Below are positions 9,186-21,271 of a DNA stretch of 64,000 nucleotides, piece after piece. The notes beneath the pieces were generated by a model. That model did no database searches and had not been told where the DNA came from. It worked only from the letters and a program-made list of their open reading frames with translations. Source of the DNA: Yponomeuta sedellus. Its lineage: Eukaryota; Arthropoda; Insecta; Lepidoptera; Yponomeutidae. A program made the translations under genes and the position numbers. Numbering within the stretch: position 1 is the stretch's first letter; each line of letters opens with the position of its first letter. The stretch covers positions 3,032,316 through 3,096,315 of the forward strand of contig OW203729.1 of assembly GCA_934045075.1 (NCBI GenBank), given 5' to 3'.

Positions 9186-10570
9186 AAGCTAAGTAGACTG
9201 TAGTAACCTCTGTTTCGGTACCCAGTCGTGTTAACCGCTAAATCATTTATAGAGAATGTTCCTTCACTCTACACTTAAAGACCGCTGATGAAGGAGACTG
9301 TTTTAATTATTGCTAATGGTAATTCATTCCAGAGATGAAGGGCTGTAGCTGAAAAGGAGTTTCTGAAGAACTTCATCGAGTGACTGGTCTGGAGGTAAAG
9401 GGTCTGGTATATCATCCAGTTCATCGCATCGGTGCTCTACTGCGTGCTGCGGTAGCCTACAATAATAGCCTACGCTAGCTAAACTGGCGAGGGCTGTGGC
9501 TCAGCGATATTAATAGGGTCCCGTTTGGCATTCTCCGTAAGGATCTCTAAAAGTGATCGTAAATGGGCGTTCTCGATTAACAATCCTATTTTCTATCGGT
9601 ATCTGTCAAAGACGTAAATAATGATGAATAATAATCACCGTCCATGGGGCGCGGCGAATCGGGACAGTTACCCACTCGGGCGCATCAGCACCGTTTACAC
9701 GCCGTCCCTCGCGGTGCAGTAGGGAGGGATAGCGATCAGCCTCCTTCACAAATACAGTGGTTGATATCACATGCCGAGGAAAAGAGAATATGTGTACAAG
9801 GTACACATAAAAAAGTGGATAATGATGTCTTATAATAATAAATATGTAATATTAATATGTAATAATAATAATGAATATCGATGATAATAAGTATGAGTGG
9901 GATTATACGTATGTGACTTATTTATTGCAGTTTTGGCAAGTGGCTAACCTTGATCTCTGCCTACCCCTCTGGTATTCAAGAGTTTCCGTGAGTCCGATAG
10001 GTAAGATAAGTACCATGTGATTTGCCAACTCCTTAAAATAACAAGGAAACGATTCAGTATTTAGTTGGGTACGCTAATCTTAAGGAAGTCGTTGGTTTGA
10101 ATCCCGGTATTTTTATTATGTTTAATAATACACATATTTCAGACACGAATAATGAGAAAGTCCTTAAACAAAAGTAGTATTAATAAGTTTTTGATGTGCA
10201 AAATGAATACAATGTTTCAAACATTGAAAATGGATTTATGGACGATTTATGAAAACACGAGCAAGAGAAGCAGTTTTACGTGTTCACACCAACACACTTC
10301 CAGTGGCAGTGAGCAAAATGTAAACGGTACACTAATCCCGCGCGCCTCGATTAATTGTTTCCTATCTCCATGGAGTTTATTACTGAGGAATTCACTCAGG
10401 TACACTAATTAATCCCTTCTGGAAAATGAAATTGGAGTCTCAATAATTGACCTTGATTAATCTAATAACAGTGGAGCGAAGTCACCTTAACATTGTACAA
10501 ACGGTTGTTTTGGATTTGAAATACTCTCTGACAATAAAAAAAACAATATATTCCCGGCTGATTATGATTA
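9186..10570. other. Unassigned block
   Basis: Contains a 30-base remnant of the YPSG-type LINE near 9950 (CTCTGCCTACCCCTCTGG) and an AT-rich ATAATAATA stretch at 9820-9890. No gene seen. The 86-residue open frame at 10152-10412 has no recognisable domain. Confidence 0.35.
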
Positions 10571-10574
10571 ACAT

Positions 10575-10690
10575 GATGTCAGTCCACTGCTGGGCATAGG
10601 CCTCTCTCAAGACACGCCACTGTGTGCGATCTTCCGCGCTTCTCTTCCAGTCACTGCCCAACGCTTTGCGAAGGTCGTCGCTTCACCTGG
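10575..10690 (-). mobile_element. LINE ORF end fragment (RWSDD/QQW type)
   Basis: The inverse strand encodes the usual end of an RTE/jockey-like LINE ORF. The plus strand shows TCAGTCCACTGCTGGGCATAGG followed by the inverse of AGCGTTGGGCAGTGACTGG. A better copy is at 35202-35320. Confidence 0.55.
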
Positions 10691-11290
10691 AGCAAATGTA
10701 TCTCTCCTAAACTCTCACATGAATATAGAGTTACCCACCTTCTATACATGAAAGCTAACCTTATCTATCTATACATGAAAGACACCCACTGTTGCGCATC
10801 GCCATTTACACCATTACGCCATCCTCACCGGTCTTCTGCAAATCTCGTCCAATTTCTTCTTGCGGCCTTCTTAAATTAATCGACCTATCGTGTAAATCCA
10901 GTCCTAATTCGGACACCATCTCTTCTGGGAGAGCGTCATGGAGTCGTCGGCAATGGAACTTATATGGGGTAAAGCTGTCTAAAGTATCGGGTATCCTCGG
11001 GATATCTTCTTTCAGTCGACAGGTGGCTGCGCAACAGATACTACAGCAAACTGTACAAAAAGTTATGAAGTGATGAAATCTAACACTGAAAAATCAAACA
11101 CGCAAATCATCAGTATCTAAGCTTTTCTCTCCACTATCAAATATCAACCAAAGGATAAGAAAACGTAAAGTAGTGTTTTGCTCGGTGTATGTCACCCCGA
11201 TCCGTTTCAATTTTGTACTATTTGCCGTCGTGGTCTTCTGAATCAGATATGTTATGCGCAATGCCCAATGAATAGCTATTTTGTTTAATT
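10691..11290. other. Unassigned block
   Basis: No supported gene. Open frames at 10622-11073 include LINE remnant sequence and are not credible. Confidence 0.35.
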
Positions 11291-11299
11291 TAAATTTTA

Positions 11300-11880
11300 C
11301 TTAATTTTTAAGTAGACATGTGTAAGTACTGCGTGTTATGCAGTACGCGTTATATAGCACGACCGCGTACTGGATCAGTACCCAGTACGCGGCCAAAATT
11401 TTGCACGACCTATGGCATGATCAGTACGTCGCGGCCGGCCGACCACGGCAAATCGTTGCTATGTATTTGCACATGCATGGCACAAAGCGCGCGGCGGTCG
11501 GCGAGCGTATCTTATTGCTTTGTTAATAGGATACTTTTATGCACAAATTATTATCCTGCTTTGATGTTCGGGTGTCCGTCGGTCGGACACCCGAACATCG
11601 TTTTGAACTCAATACGTTCTTGATAAGGCCTACATTTCTCTGACACCGCCTCGTATTTTATGTATAATGTATAATACGTGATACGCTACAAGACGGGCTA
11701 CGTCATGTAGGCATAATGACAATGACTCTAAACATGGCCCTCGTGAGTTATAACGCGACATCTCAGGTAGGCCATGTTCCGCGTACTGCGTACTGCCATA
11801 ATGCCATATGGCGCGGTACGAAAGCCATGCCATGTGGCATGTTCTCATTGGGTACTGTTTTGCGCATGTCTATTTTTAAG
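11300..11880. repeat. Hairpin-rich, locally GC-rich palindromic region
   Basis: Contains a stem CCGCGTACTGG/CCAGTACGCGG (11363-11373, 11382-11392), a perfect 16-bp stem GATGTTCGGGTGTCCG with 5-base loop (11563-11599), and many scattered CAGTACGC and CATGGC motifs. The outer edges share TAGACATG in inverted form, so this may be one decayed foldback transposon of about 580 bp. Overlapping ORFs of up to 101 codons have no domain. Confidence 0.5.
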
Positions 11881-12603
11881 CCACATTAATTTCGTAATAC
11901 AATGACAACTGCTTAAACGATTCAATTCAATTTCATTGCCGCTTCAAGTCTACGCACGCGCACGTGTGTATCCATCTCGGTGACAATGGGATAAGAAAAC
12001 ATGTCCACCTATCCCAACTGTGAATTGGACAAATAATACACAAAGAGAATCGAAACAGAGTACGCATACGACTCTGCACGTTACCGTCTACATGTACTAT
12101 GGGTTCGTAGGCTACATTTATCACTCCAATAATTAAAATATCTATTTAACTGTCGTAGTGTGTATATGTGTTAAGACTTTCTGCATTTTATGTAGAATTG
12201 TATTTTTTTTATTTTTATTTTATTTTTGTTTATTCAGGAAACCAACCAGCTTTACAGTGTAACATACTTCTTATAATAGACCAACTTAATAGCGAATTAT
12301 AGGTTACCTCAGAAGATACAACGTTCTGAGTTAAGTTAAAAAAAAAAAAACGAATTCACAAAACCGGATCAACACATCATACATAAAAATTACTTCTTTA
12401 ACAAAACTGAATTGTAATTCTAAACAACACCATTTCCTCATCTTAATAGATTATTTGTTTGTTGATTATGTATGATGAACAAATAGATACATAAGTAAAT
12501 ATTATTACAAGATATATAATTATTAATAAATTAATTTATTAATAAGAAATATAATTTATAAGTATATACAAGTAAAGGTATGTAAGTGTATTATTATTAA
12601 GTA
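11881..12603. other. Unassigned AT-rich block
   Basis: No gene recognised. An A12 run at about 12339-12350 and AT-rich DNA at 12440-12600 are the only notable composition. Confidence 0.3.
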
Positions 12604-12800
12604 CTAGCTGACCCAGCGAACTTAGTACCGCCTAACACTCGATTCTTTAATTATTTTTTTTATTTTTCTCACGGGTCTTTCTAATTTCATTCAGCAACTT
12701 TGCATCGCAAGGCGTTGGAAAATTTAGTAATAAGGCCGCAAATTGCACTATGAAGCTTTGTAAACATTTTGTACTTTATCTTGTGTAAGTGTAGTGTAAC
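12604..12800. mobile_element. Helitron end fused to a CR1-type 3' UTR
   Basis: CTAGCTGACCCAGCGAACTT at 12604 is the CTAG terminus of the Helitron family at 41788-41972. Within about 55 bp it gives way to CAGCAACTTTGCATCGC and AATAAGGCCGCAAATTGC, the CR1-type 3' UTR also seen at 600-680. The fusion reflects nested or truncated insertions. Confidence 0.55.
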
Positions 12801-12826
12801 GTGTATATATATATATATATATATAC
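12801..12826. repeat. (TA)n microsatellite
   Basis: An uninterrupted TATATA run of roughly 24 bp. Confidence 0.9.
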
Positions 12827-12829
12827 TTA

Positions 12830-13090
12830 CCTACCTACGTCACTACGTTCCGCATCAGGGCGAAATGCACCGCTACAAGTCGCCTCGCCCGCTACAACTA
12901 TCATTATCCTTTTATCCTCGAGGCACCTCGGGTACCTTATAAACGGTTTTTTGTCACCGCACGATCGTATAGGCTCGCATCCTGCGGTCGGGCGCAGGCG
13001 CGGTCGGGTCGAGTTCCTTGTTCGTGGGACGGGATTCTATAACCTTCGACGGTCGGAAACTTCTAGGATTTCAGAGGATCTCGAAGGTCT
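12830..13090. other. GC-richer unassigned stretch
   Basis: The 111-codon open frame at 12801-13136 starts within the TA repeat and shows no domain. Composition is richer in CpG than neighbouring DNA. It could be exon or promoter sequence, but nothing confirms this. Confidence 0.25.
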
Positions 13091-13093
13091 GGC

Positions 13094-13275
13094 GACCTTG
13101 ATAAAGTTTAACGTTCACGGGTATTATTGTGATTGAGGGGATGGTATATTTTATTTATAGCATAGAAAGGGGCATTACAAGGTCGCCAGACCTTGATAAA
13201 GTTTAACGTTCACGGGTATTATTGTGATTGAGGGGATGGTATATTTTATTTATAGCATAGAAAGGGGCATTACAA
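13094..13275. repeat. Perfect 87-bp direct repeat
   Basis: Bases 13094-13180 (from GACCTTGATAAAGTTTAACG) recur exactly at 13189-13275. The 8-base spacer GGTCGCCA is the inverse of TGGCGACC at 13090-13097, which overlaps the start of the first copy. The lack of differences suggests a recent duplication or an assembly artefact. Confidence 0.9.
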
Positions 13276-13314
13276 AATTCAAAAATTCGCAGAATGTTTC
13301 GTCGTATTTTGATA

Positions 13315-13448
13315 GTTTATTAGGTAAACTTAATTAGCTTAATTCTCGATGTTTCGACAATGTTAACGTTACACTTGCCGTTGCCACAGATAGACGGAAG
13401 TGACACGTGACTGAGGGTAGATTGAAGTATTAAGTTTACCTGATAAAC
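13315..13448. mobile_element. Small MITE with 20-bp inverted ends
   Basis: GTTTATTAGGTAAACTTAAT (13315-13334) pairs with ATTAAGTTTACCTGATAAAC (13429-13448), one mismatch. 134 bp, noncoding. Confidence 0.65.
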
Positions 13449-14280
13449 AATCGAGATTTTACGCGGTACATGTACCTATAACTAACTATGCATGGGTATT
13501 ACAAGTCTTAAAAAAGTAGATACTTGGGACACTTGCTTTAAGGCTAAGTAAGAGGTTTGGCAGTTATATAGTGGAACACAATATGGTGAACACAAAAGTT
13601 TAATCCCACTACCGAGTAGCCCCATCTCGCTTTACGTGGTGAAATAAAGCAAGATTGCGATATTGTGCTCCCCTAACTCGGCCGTAAGTACGTTTCCGGT
13701 AACACATTATAGACTAAAGGAAAATTAACTTAATTTGTTTTACCCGACTACAACAGACCCAAAAGTAAGGTATAATGAGTCATTATCACAGACTAACAAT
13801 AATTATAGACGAATAGACAGAGTCGCGCCATCCCGGTCTCATCCGCTACGTGAGCGCAAGATGGGACGATTTTTTGTCTGTGTCTCGCGCGCAGGATACG
13901 AACTCATGTTACCGGGGCCGGTTATCATATCATATCCACCGATCGGCGAGCCTCGAATCGGTCCACGCTTCTCGACTTCGCCTTTTTGCCTTGCTACAGT
14001 TTTTTCCTTGCGGTCCTCGAAGGAAGTTCTCTGTTATGTATGACGCCCCGCCGTCCGAAGCTGCGGCTGCGGTCGCGGTGGGGATTACACGATCCCATGT
14101 CTTTAATACGGGGCAGGATTAAAAATAAATGTTTTTTTTAGTTGAGAAAGCTTACTAATACTATAAATGCATAAGTTTGAACGGATGGATTTTTCGGTCA
14201 ACGGTGCCCAAAATTGGAAACACGTAAAAAGTATTTCTGATGGTCAGCGAAACTCAAAACTCTTCAAAAGTAATTATCGC
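13449..14280. other. Unassigned block
   Basis: Two overlapping open frames (13735-14043 and 13850-14122, 90-102 codons) lie here without recognisable domains. A piece around 13825-13860 (TCGCGCCATCCCGGTCTCAT) resembles 51412-51450, suggesting an unidentified low-copy repeat. Confidence 0.3.
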
Positions 14281-14289
14281 CGGAACCCA

Positions 14290-14465
14290 AAAGACGCCAT
14301 GCCAGTAGAATTTGCATGAGTAGTCGTCGACAGATGCGGCATACGGCATACCGCAATTTATTGTGACGGCTCAGCGATCAAGATCGCTCGCAGTGCGTGC
14401 GTGACCGCTGCGCACGCGCCGCACGCGCTGCTCTGACCCGTGGAGGGGAGGGTTAAGGGGGAAAA
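14290..14465. other. CpG-rich stretch
   Basis: The segment around 14384-14430 is dense in GCGTGCGTGACC and GCGCACGCGCC motifs compared with the AT-rich surroundings. It could be a promoter or a decayed repeat; no gene start can be tied to it. Confidence 0.3.
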
Positions 14466-14676
14466 GCTTCGGCCTAAAATATCAGCTTCTATGTTTCATC
14501 ACGTACACCGTGATGTCAAATTGTTCATTGTAGTAAAGCAAAGTAAACGGTTCCAACAGTACATGAACTCACTTGGTCATGGTAAATCTTTCCCAAAAGG
14601 TGTGGTTTCCTAAATGTTTCTACTACTAGCATGGCTGTCCCATCAGAAAAGCAATGTAAAGTTTTCAGGACATTAT

Positions 14677-14700
14677 CCGATATTATATATATAATATCGG
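14677..14700. repeat. 24-bp perfect palindrome
   Basis: CCGATATTATAT and its exact inverse ATATAATATCGG lie back to back. Confidence 0.85.
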
Positions 14701-14811
14701 ATATATATTATTTATTCCACTATAACTATTAAATGCTCAAAAAGATTCTGAGAGAATGTTTGTTGGAACATTGGTGTGATTACGATAAACCATAAAAAAT
14801 ATAAAGGTATA

Positions 14812-14950
14812 CTAGCTGTCCCCGAAAAGTTGTTTTGCCATATTAATTGGCGTACGACCTATTCTCATACCTACCAAATGTATACAAAAAATCATCAAAA
14901 TCGGTGAAGCCGTTTCGGAGGATTTCGATAACAAACATAAGATTTATAGA
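14812..14950 (-). mobile_element. Small Helitron-like element (139 bp)
   Basis: On the minus strand it starts TCTATAAATCTTATG after A and ends ACAGCTAG before T, and contains a block inverse to AAAATCGGTGAAGCCGTTTC. The ends obey the Helitron A/T rule. No coding sequence. Confidence 0.6.
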
Positions 14951-17900
14951 TATCACATATTTTTTTATAATAGGATACCTAAGTTAGTATTCGTGCTTGG
15001 AGTAATCCAGCAACTACATGAAGAGGTAAAATCTATTCCAAACTCGAAATAAGGACATGCTGTATTACAAAACATGTCCTCAAAATAGATAAGTTATTTC
15101 AGAAAAAGTTCTAGCCGTGAGTAAGTAAATTAAAAAGTTTCAGTTTATTCATCAATCAATGGCACCCACACCACAATAAACCTAACTACGAGAGAATCTA
15201 AAACGGAACCGCGTCAATTGAATTCACGCCCACCGCATTGTCTCTCAAAGTACCTCCTTAGTTGACCCTGACCCTAACAATCACTAGACGCGACGTCGAG
15301 TACAAAAGGCTGTACACAATCAATTACCCCCAACATGCACGTATACCTCGTGATCTGATGTCAACAGGACTTGACCGGTTCGGCTAAATGATAGGTGTTG
15401 AAATACACGAAGCTGCAAAGGAACACGACGCTTGGCAGAATAAGTATGAACTTGAAGAGTTATTGACATCTTGAACTCGACGTAAAATAAGTAACTTCCA
15501 AACAACACAATCACTTCTCCTGCTCTTAAACTAGTATACCCTATAATATGGACATAGCATATGCACATAAGAACTCAAGGCACTAATGTAACACAAAGGG
15601 GATTCTTACCAAGTTTTTAAGAAGTAAAACGAAATAGAGATAGCGCAAAGGAAAAACAACTGAATTCACAGCCTTCTAAGATTCTTAATGCAGCAAGCAA
15701 AAAAACTACAAGGACATGACGTATCAGATCTATCGCCACACAAATGGTGCCCATTTACCAAAACTGGAGGATCCCATAACATACCTTTCTTTAATAGGGC
15801 GGAGACCTTTAAATAAAAAGGTCGTGACAAGTATAGTGTAGGCTGACCTTGCTGTTATTTTATTTAGGCCGGGTTTGAAATCGAGAAGTAGGTGGATAGT
15901 ACACATGGCATTCCATTGTTTAGGCGGACTTCTGTTTAACCCTGGCCAGTCTCCCCGAAAGAAATTATGACTAATCTGTACTGAGCGCCCACGGCTAGGC
16001 GTTTTAGAAGCCAGCTAACCTGCATAACGACGTGCTAATTCGTTGCTCAAGCATTTTATAACGCGCATCTGTCAGAATGATCGACACACCATTTTTCTCA
16101 GCCGCAATTTTGCGTTACAATACGTGCCGCACAAATTCGTTCGTGCTACGAGCACTGGTACTACTACACTTTAGCTAAAGTTTTAAAGGAAAAAGCCCTA
16201 ATAATACTAAAGAAACCAATCCAAGCGCGCATATCAATCCTTGTCTTGGAGCAATTTACGAAAACGACCCAGAATGGAAGCGTGTCCAACGGGAGAGCAT
16301 CACATTTTTTAACCACCATTCCCGAGCACCACTTATTTTTTTTCCCGACCGCGACACTAATGACCGCCGCTGTTCCATATGCAGATAAGCATAGAGAGAA
16401 ACTTTTAAAGGATTCCAAAAGTAAAGGGGCCGAATCTAACCTCTTCCCAAAACCAATATTTCCCCTTGACATTATTTGTTATTCCCCTCAAAGTAATTAC
16501 CATACCATCTTGAAGTTTCAAACTAATGCTCCGTGTCAAGACATCCTTTAAATTCTGTGCAGCCGTCTCCGCTGTCTTATTAACAGAAAATTTAAAGCGA
16601 CCGAAAAACGACCAAAACTCGAAGCAGCGTTCCTGCCTCTGCGTAGCGTATATCTGTATCTCAGTTGATTGATGGTGAGCGTTAGGAGCCTGTCTTTAAT
16701 GGACCCCTGACGTTGATTTAATAAGAACCCTTCATTACGCCATCAAAACTAGAAGGCGGAGCCAGCACAGACCGGAGAGATATCGCAGCTCTGTAATTAT
16801 TGAAACTCGAGCGATGCTCGTGACATTAAATCTCCGGCTAATTAAATAGGCAACGATTGACTCCACGGCTGCATTAGAAAGCGAACACTTTCACACTGTT
16901 GTTCATGTTTTTTTGCGACGCAACGCAGTTTTACAGGACGCCGACATGCGACGCATGATTACCGGAACAAATGCTGTTCGCGGCAAAAAACTTTCCATTT
17001 CCATCAAGGGCCGGCCAAGGGCACCTTTTTGGTGAAAAAAATCAGCACACGTTTCGCAGGTCGTTGGCTTTAGCAATTAGAAGACTGGGGCCCGTAAAAC
17101 TGGCATCACCAATCACTTGTTGAGAAAAGGAGCGTTAGCCGCCATCTTGGAATTATTACCGCGCAAATTTGGCATGTCGGCTTGCACCCGCGACATGCCC
17201 ATATAAAATGAAGCGTTTTTTTTCTCCCGTATCCTTTGAAGGGTAAAAATTTTTGCCGATCACTCGTTAATAAGTTTTGGATGTTTTGTTCCGTTTTGCC
17301 AATCTCAGGGTGAATTTGAATAGACGCTTTGCGTAGTCTTTTTCGGTAGCTCGGAGCTGCTGAATCTTTTAAAGTGTTTCTAAGAAACGTTTGCCTTAAT
17401 TGCTCGCTTAGCACATTTTTTTTCATTCGTTTTCTTTTTTTCTCAAAATATTTGATCAGCTTTGAGCGGCGACCGACTTATTTGCCCAATCCTAAGTTTG
17501 TCTGTTTGCTCACTCGGTCCCATTATTTCGTGAAGACATTTTGGTATTCGAACTAACAACGGGCTAAGTGACAAATCGGGTAATCCAAATACCTTTAGTC
17601 AAGGTCACCTTTCATAACAACTTTGTTGAAAAAAGACAAATATGAACTGAATGCGTTTTTGGGTTGCATTTCATTGCGAGAATGCTTAAGGCACGGCCAA
17701 ACTAGTTTTGTTATCTCTCACTGACTAGTGGAGTGTGAAAGAGACAAGCCGTCAAATTATAGAAGAATGTTTCATACAAAGTGTCTTCAAATGCCTTTCG
17801 CAGTTCAAAGACTTCGTGTGTGACATCGCCGTGTCATGATTTTTTATCAAGTTCATTGTCACAGTAATTGCTACTTCCGAGGGTCATTATTTCTTGTGTT

Positions 17901-18849
17901 TTTTTGTGGAGCGTAGTGAAAAACTCATCAAGCACGTCTAGACACAGGGTTTTAATCCTCCTTCGCCTCGTCATTAGTAAAAGACAATGGAATTTCTACT
18001 CGTTCAATGTTTTGTAAAAATCTCAAGCCCAACGCTAGTTGAAGAAAAACATTGAAATTTTTCAAATGCTTAATCTATAGTACGTGTGAAGATAGAAAGA
18101 ATGAATTTAAAAAAGTAATAAAAGTTGCCCTACGTCCATGAAATCAGCGTCATTCAGAAATTTTAATTACATACAAATTAGAATTGATGGCCAAAAACTA
18201 TGAGTCCGCAAAACTGTTAGTTAATAAGTCGAATCTTTTTTAGTCTTATACAATATTATGTCCGTAGTTAGAGTGGCAACTCCAGCCATAGATTAGCTCA
18301 TACCCTGATGTAAGAATATCCCACAAGTAAATTGGTTTCAAAATCCTCTAACAACAATCAACATGCGTGACTTAAGAGGCTTCACGTTGCTTCGAAAATA
18401 AACCTTACAAGCTTTTAATTCTTTGGACTTAGGTCGAAATTCTCCTCGTGGGCGAATCTACCTTTTGGTCTGAGGTACCTGTAGACAATAGAGTAAAATT
18501 TTTAATCAATCATGTCGCTAGTATTGACCGGCGGGCTTGTCTGTTAGTTTAGGCGATCGGCTCGGGCGCAGCGTTGTCTTGTCACGTCACGCATGTTTGA
18601 CAAATGGCCACAGCCTGAGGTTCGATGGTATCATGGTGATTTGCTTAGGTTAATAATTGTCCCGTAGATCATTCGTAATGGCTTCGATATTGTGTAGTCG
18701 TGGTTAAGGCAGAAGAAATCTGCTACGAAGAAAGATACCAGGGATCAGTCGCCAAGCTGCTTTAATTTTATAACTCCGATCGATGATAATAGAAAGTAAG
18801 GAGTATAGACCTAACAAATGAACGCATAGTTTAGTGTCCCAATCAGGAA
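14951..18849. other. Long unassigned block
   Basis: Almost 4 kb with no convincing coding sequence. About 15495-15560 resembles the tRNA-SINE body (AACACAATCACTTCTCCTGC). Open frames of 100-106 codons at 16164-16551 and 17106-17426 lack recognisable domains and overlap on opposite strands. This is the largest stretch without recognised repeats, so it is a reasonable place for unseen exons or regulatory DNA. Confidence 0.35.
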
Positions 18850-19171
18850 TCATCATCATCCACCCATTATGTCCCCACCGAGGGGCACAGGTCTCTTCGT
18901 GGATTGGTGGAGGATTGTAAGACAGCGGCGGGCATTACTGTTAGAAGTTATGAAGCCGCCCATAAGGCCTCTGACATGGGTTAACGACTGCAATTACATG
19001 ACAGCCGTTACCAACGGCTTAACGTGCCTTGCGAAGCACGGAAGCGCTCGGAAAAATACCACTAGCGGTAGTTACAGGACGGTCACCCATCCTGCGCCTG
19101 ACCGGGCCTTTTGTTGCTTAACACATGTGATTGATTTCAATCACTCGGTCGATTAGGCCACGAGCGCTTCA
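18850..19171 (-). mobile_element. 5S-SINE copy with internal deletion
   Basis: The tail (CCCACCGAGGGGCACAGG) runs directly into GGATTGGTGGAGGATTGTAAG, so part of the tail is deleted. The rest, through GGTCACCCATCCTGCGCCTG and TTGCTTAACACATGTG to CACGAGCGCTTC, retains the 5S-like C-box and A-box regions in minus orientation. Confidence 0.8.
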
Positions 19172-19243
19172 GGAATAGTCTAGATAGAATAGTAATAGCA
19201 CAGGAAAAAGGAAAAGAAATGAATGCATGTTCATATTTGACGA

Positions 19244-19440
19244 CCTCTGTGGCGTAGCGGTAGCGCGTCTGCCTACAAGAGGTCCCGGGTTCGAATCCCG
19301 GCTGGGAACAAAAAAGAAGCCCAGGTCTTGGATGTTTACATGTTTGTGATGGTTCCCACGGCACAGGGTATCCTAGTGTGGGGCCAGAAGCAATGTATTT
19401 GCTTGTATGTAAATGTTATATTATGTTATAACTTATTCAT
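19244..19440 (+). mobile_element. tRNA-derived SINE (ACCAGG/GGTTCGAATCC family)
   Basis: The head carries an A-box-like TGGCGTAGCGGTAGCGC and a perfect B box GGTTCGAATCC (19288-19298). The body contains GTGATGGTTCCCACGG and GGGTATCCTAGTGTGGGG, the inverse of the body at 25030-25110. It is a SINE rather than a working tRNA gene because the cloverleaf is imperfect and followed by the shared body. Confidence 0.75.
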
Positions 19441-20116
19441 CAGCTCATTGATGTTTCTGAAACGAGTCCAGAAACTTGAAATATTCGTACGGTTAGTCCC
19501 TTTCCCTGTTCCTAATCCTTTTGAGATGCGACGCTAGAATCCCGAACATAACAGCCTCGTCTATGCCAGCGTCTATGCCCAAACTGTGATTGAGATTTAT
19601 CAAACTTCATTGAAGGCCTTCGCATGTCAGTCAGAGTGTTTTGATCAGAATTTGACTGGTGATCCTTCATAAAACAGGCACCCAAGTATACACCAAAGGC
19701 ATTTCACAACGCCCATGTCCTCGTACTCACAATCAAGCACAATCGACCTTCAGCACACACGCGTGGGAACCTGTCACTCCGCGGTGATTCCTCGTGATTG
19801 TGCATCAGCTGATCATGATAGTTGATGGTAAAACAATAAAATTGCGTATACACTGACGGGGATCGTTATCTTTGACGGTTGTATGCAAACTTCTACCTGG
19901 TATTCTGAAGAAACGGATTGCAGTATCAAAATAACGTCAACAAAGAACGATATGGTAAAGTTGTAGTTTGTGGATGTGAAATTGCGTGGTATGGACGGTA
20001 CTTTGTCTGACTGCCAATCTCTGTGTTACTTTACCTCATTTGTTACACGTTTATTTGCAATACAAAAATCTTATTCTTTATCTTATCCGTCTACACCTTC
20101 CGGTGTTTTGTCTCCT

Positions 20117-20483
20117 ACGTTATCAACCCTTGTATGTCCCCACTGCTGGGGCACGGGTCTCTTCCTGCATCGCAGGAAGGTTAGGCCATACTCCATCACG
20201 GGGGCCAAATCCGGGTTGGTGTTGGCGGATTGTAAGACAGTGGCGAGTCTTACTGTCGGAAGTTATCAAGCCGCCCATAAGGCCTCTGACATGTTTTAAC
20301 GACTGCCATTATATGACATCCGGCACCAACCGCTTAACGGGCCTTGAGAAGCACGGAAGCGCCCAGAAAAATGCCAGTAGCAGTAGTCCCGAGATGGTCA
20401 CCCATCCTGCACCTGACCGCGCCTGTTGCTGCTTAACTTAAGTGATTGATTCCAATCACTCGGTTCGGCTAGGCCAAGAGCGC
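20117..20483 (-). mobile_element. Complete 5S rRNA-derived SINE (367 bp)
   Basis: TTTGTCTCCT flanks the element on both sides (20107-20116 and 20484-20493), a target duplication. On the minus strand the head begins GCGCTCTTGGCC and carries AGTTAAGCAGCAACA (inverse of 20424-20438), GGCGCGGTCAGG (20412-20423) and GGATGGGTGACC (20396-20407). These match in order and spacing the A box, intermediate element and C box of 5S rRNA genes. The tail contains CAGCAGTGGGGACATAC and ends CAAGGGTTGATAACGT, resembling a LINE 3' end. The open frames across it are artefacts. Confidence 0.9.
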
Positions 20484-20493
20484 TTTGTCTCCT

Positions 20494-21260
20494 TCACGCT
20501 TAGACAATCCTTATGTGTACATACGGCACACAAGAGACGGCAAGCTTTATATCAGCTTTAACGATTAATCGAGCTACGTACATTGCGCAAACGCCAAAAC
20601 CCATTTACAGTTAACCTAACCATAACAGTTAACAAAGCCCACAAAGCAAGGCGCGCGCATCTCTTGACATTTGTCATGTGGCTCGCTGCAGGTGCGCTGG
20701 CGCAACGGAATGCGAGTGATTAAACTTAATGGCAGATTGGATTGAGCTATCAAGAGGTTCGAATGTGCCTTGGGAATTCGGGAGGAATTAACACTAACTG
20801 CTAAGAGTGTTTCTTCTTCCGTTATAGGTGTATATTGTTACATTGACGCTGATGTTAAAGAAAGTAATTATAGCTTCAGTAACGAAGAGATCCAATTATT
20901 GAAAGAAACCACCAAAACCACTAATTATAAAAAGGGGTCAGGGCAATAGATAGAAATTAAACAGGATTGTCGGCTTATCCAATAAAACAATTGGGCTTTC
21001 AGAATACCTTAAATTGAAATCAAATCTGCAGCCATCAACATTTCTCACGGAAGCGAACCCAGAACAATTCCAGAGATCGATTTGCCATTCCGCTTTCGCG
21101 TACCACCACAATCCGCAACCAACGCTCGTCCAATTGCGACTCAAAATTGTATTGCAACATTTGCAACTACTTCTGGGAGTCATGTGGATACATGAAGAGG
21201 GTTTTCTCACGGGGGACAATGATAACCATATTTTGTGTTGGAATGATGAGAATAGAAAGT
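20494..21260. other. Unassigned block
   Basis: No gene recognised. The open frames at 20938-21373 run into the neighbouring tRNA-SINE and are not credible. Confidence 0.35.
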
Positions 21261-21271
21261 ACCCAAATATC

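Noticed and set aside
16164..16551. 102-codon and 101-codon ORFs on opposite strands
   Set aside because: Mutually overlapping, no domain, low-complexity stretches; typical of chance frames.
19251..19310. Functional tRNA gene
   Set aside because: Good A and B boxes but imperfect cloverleaf and a SINE body attached.
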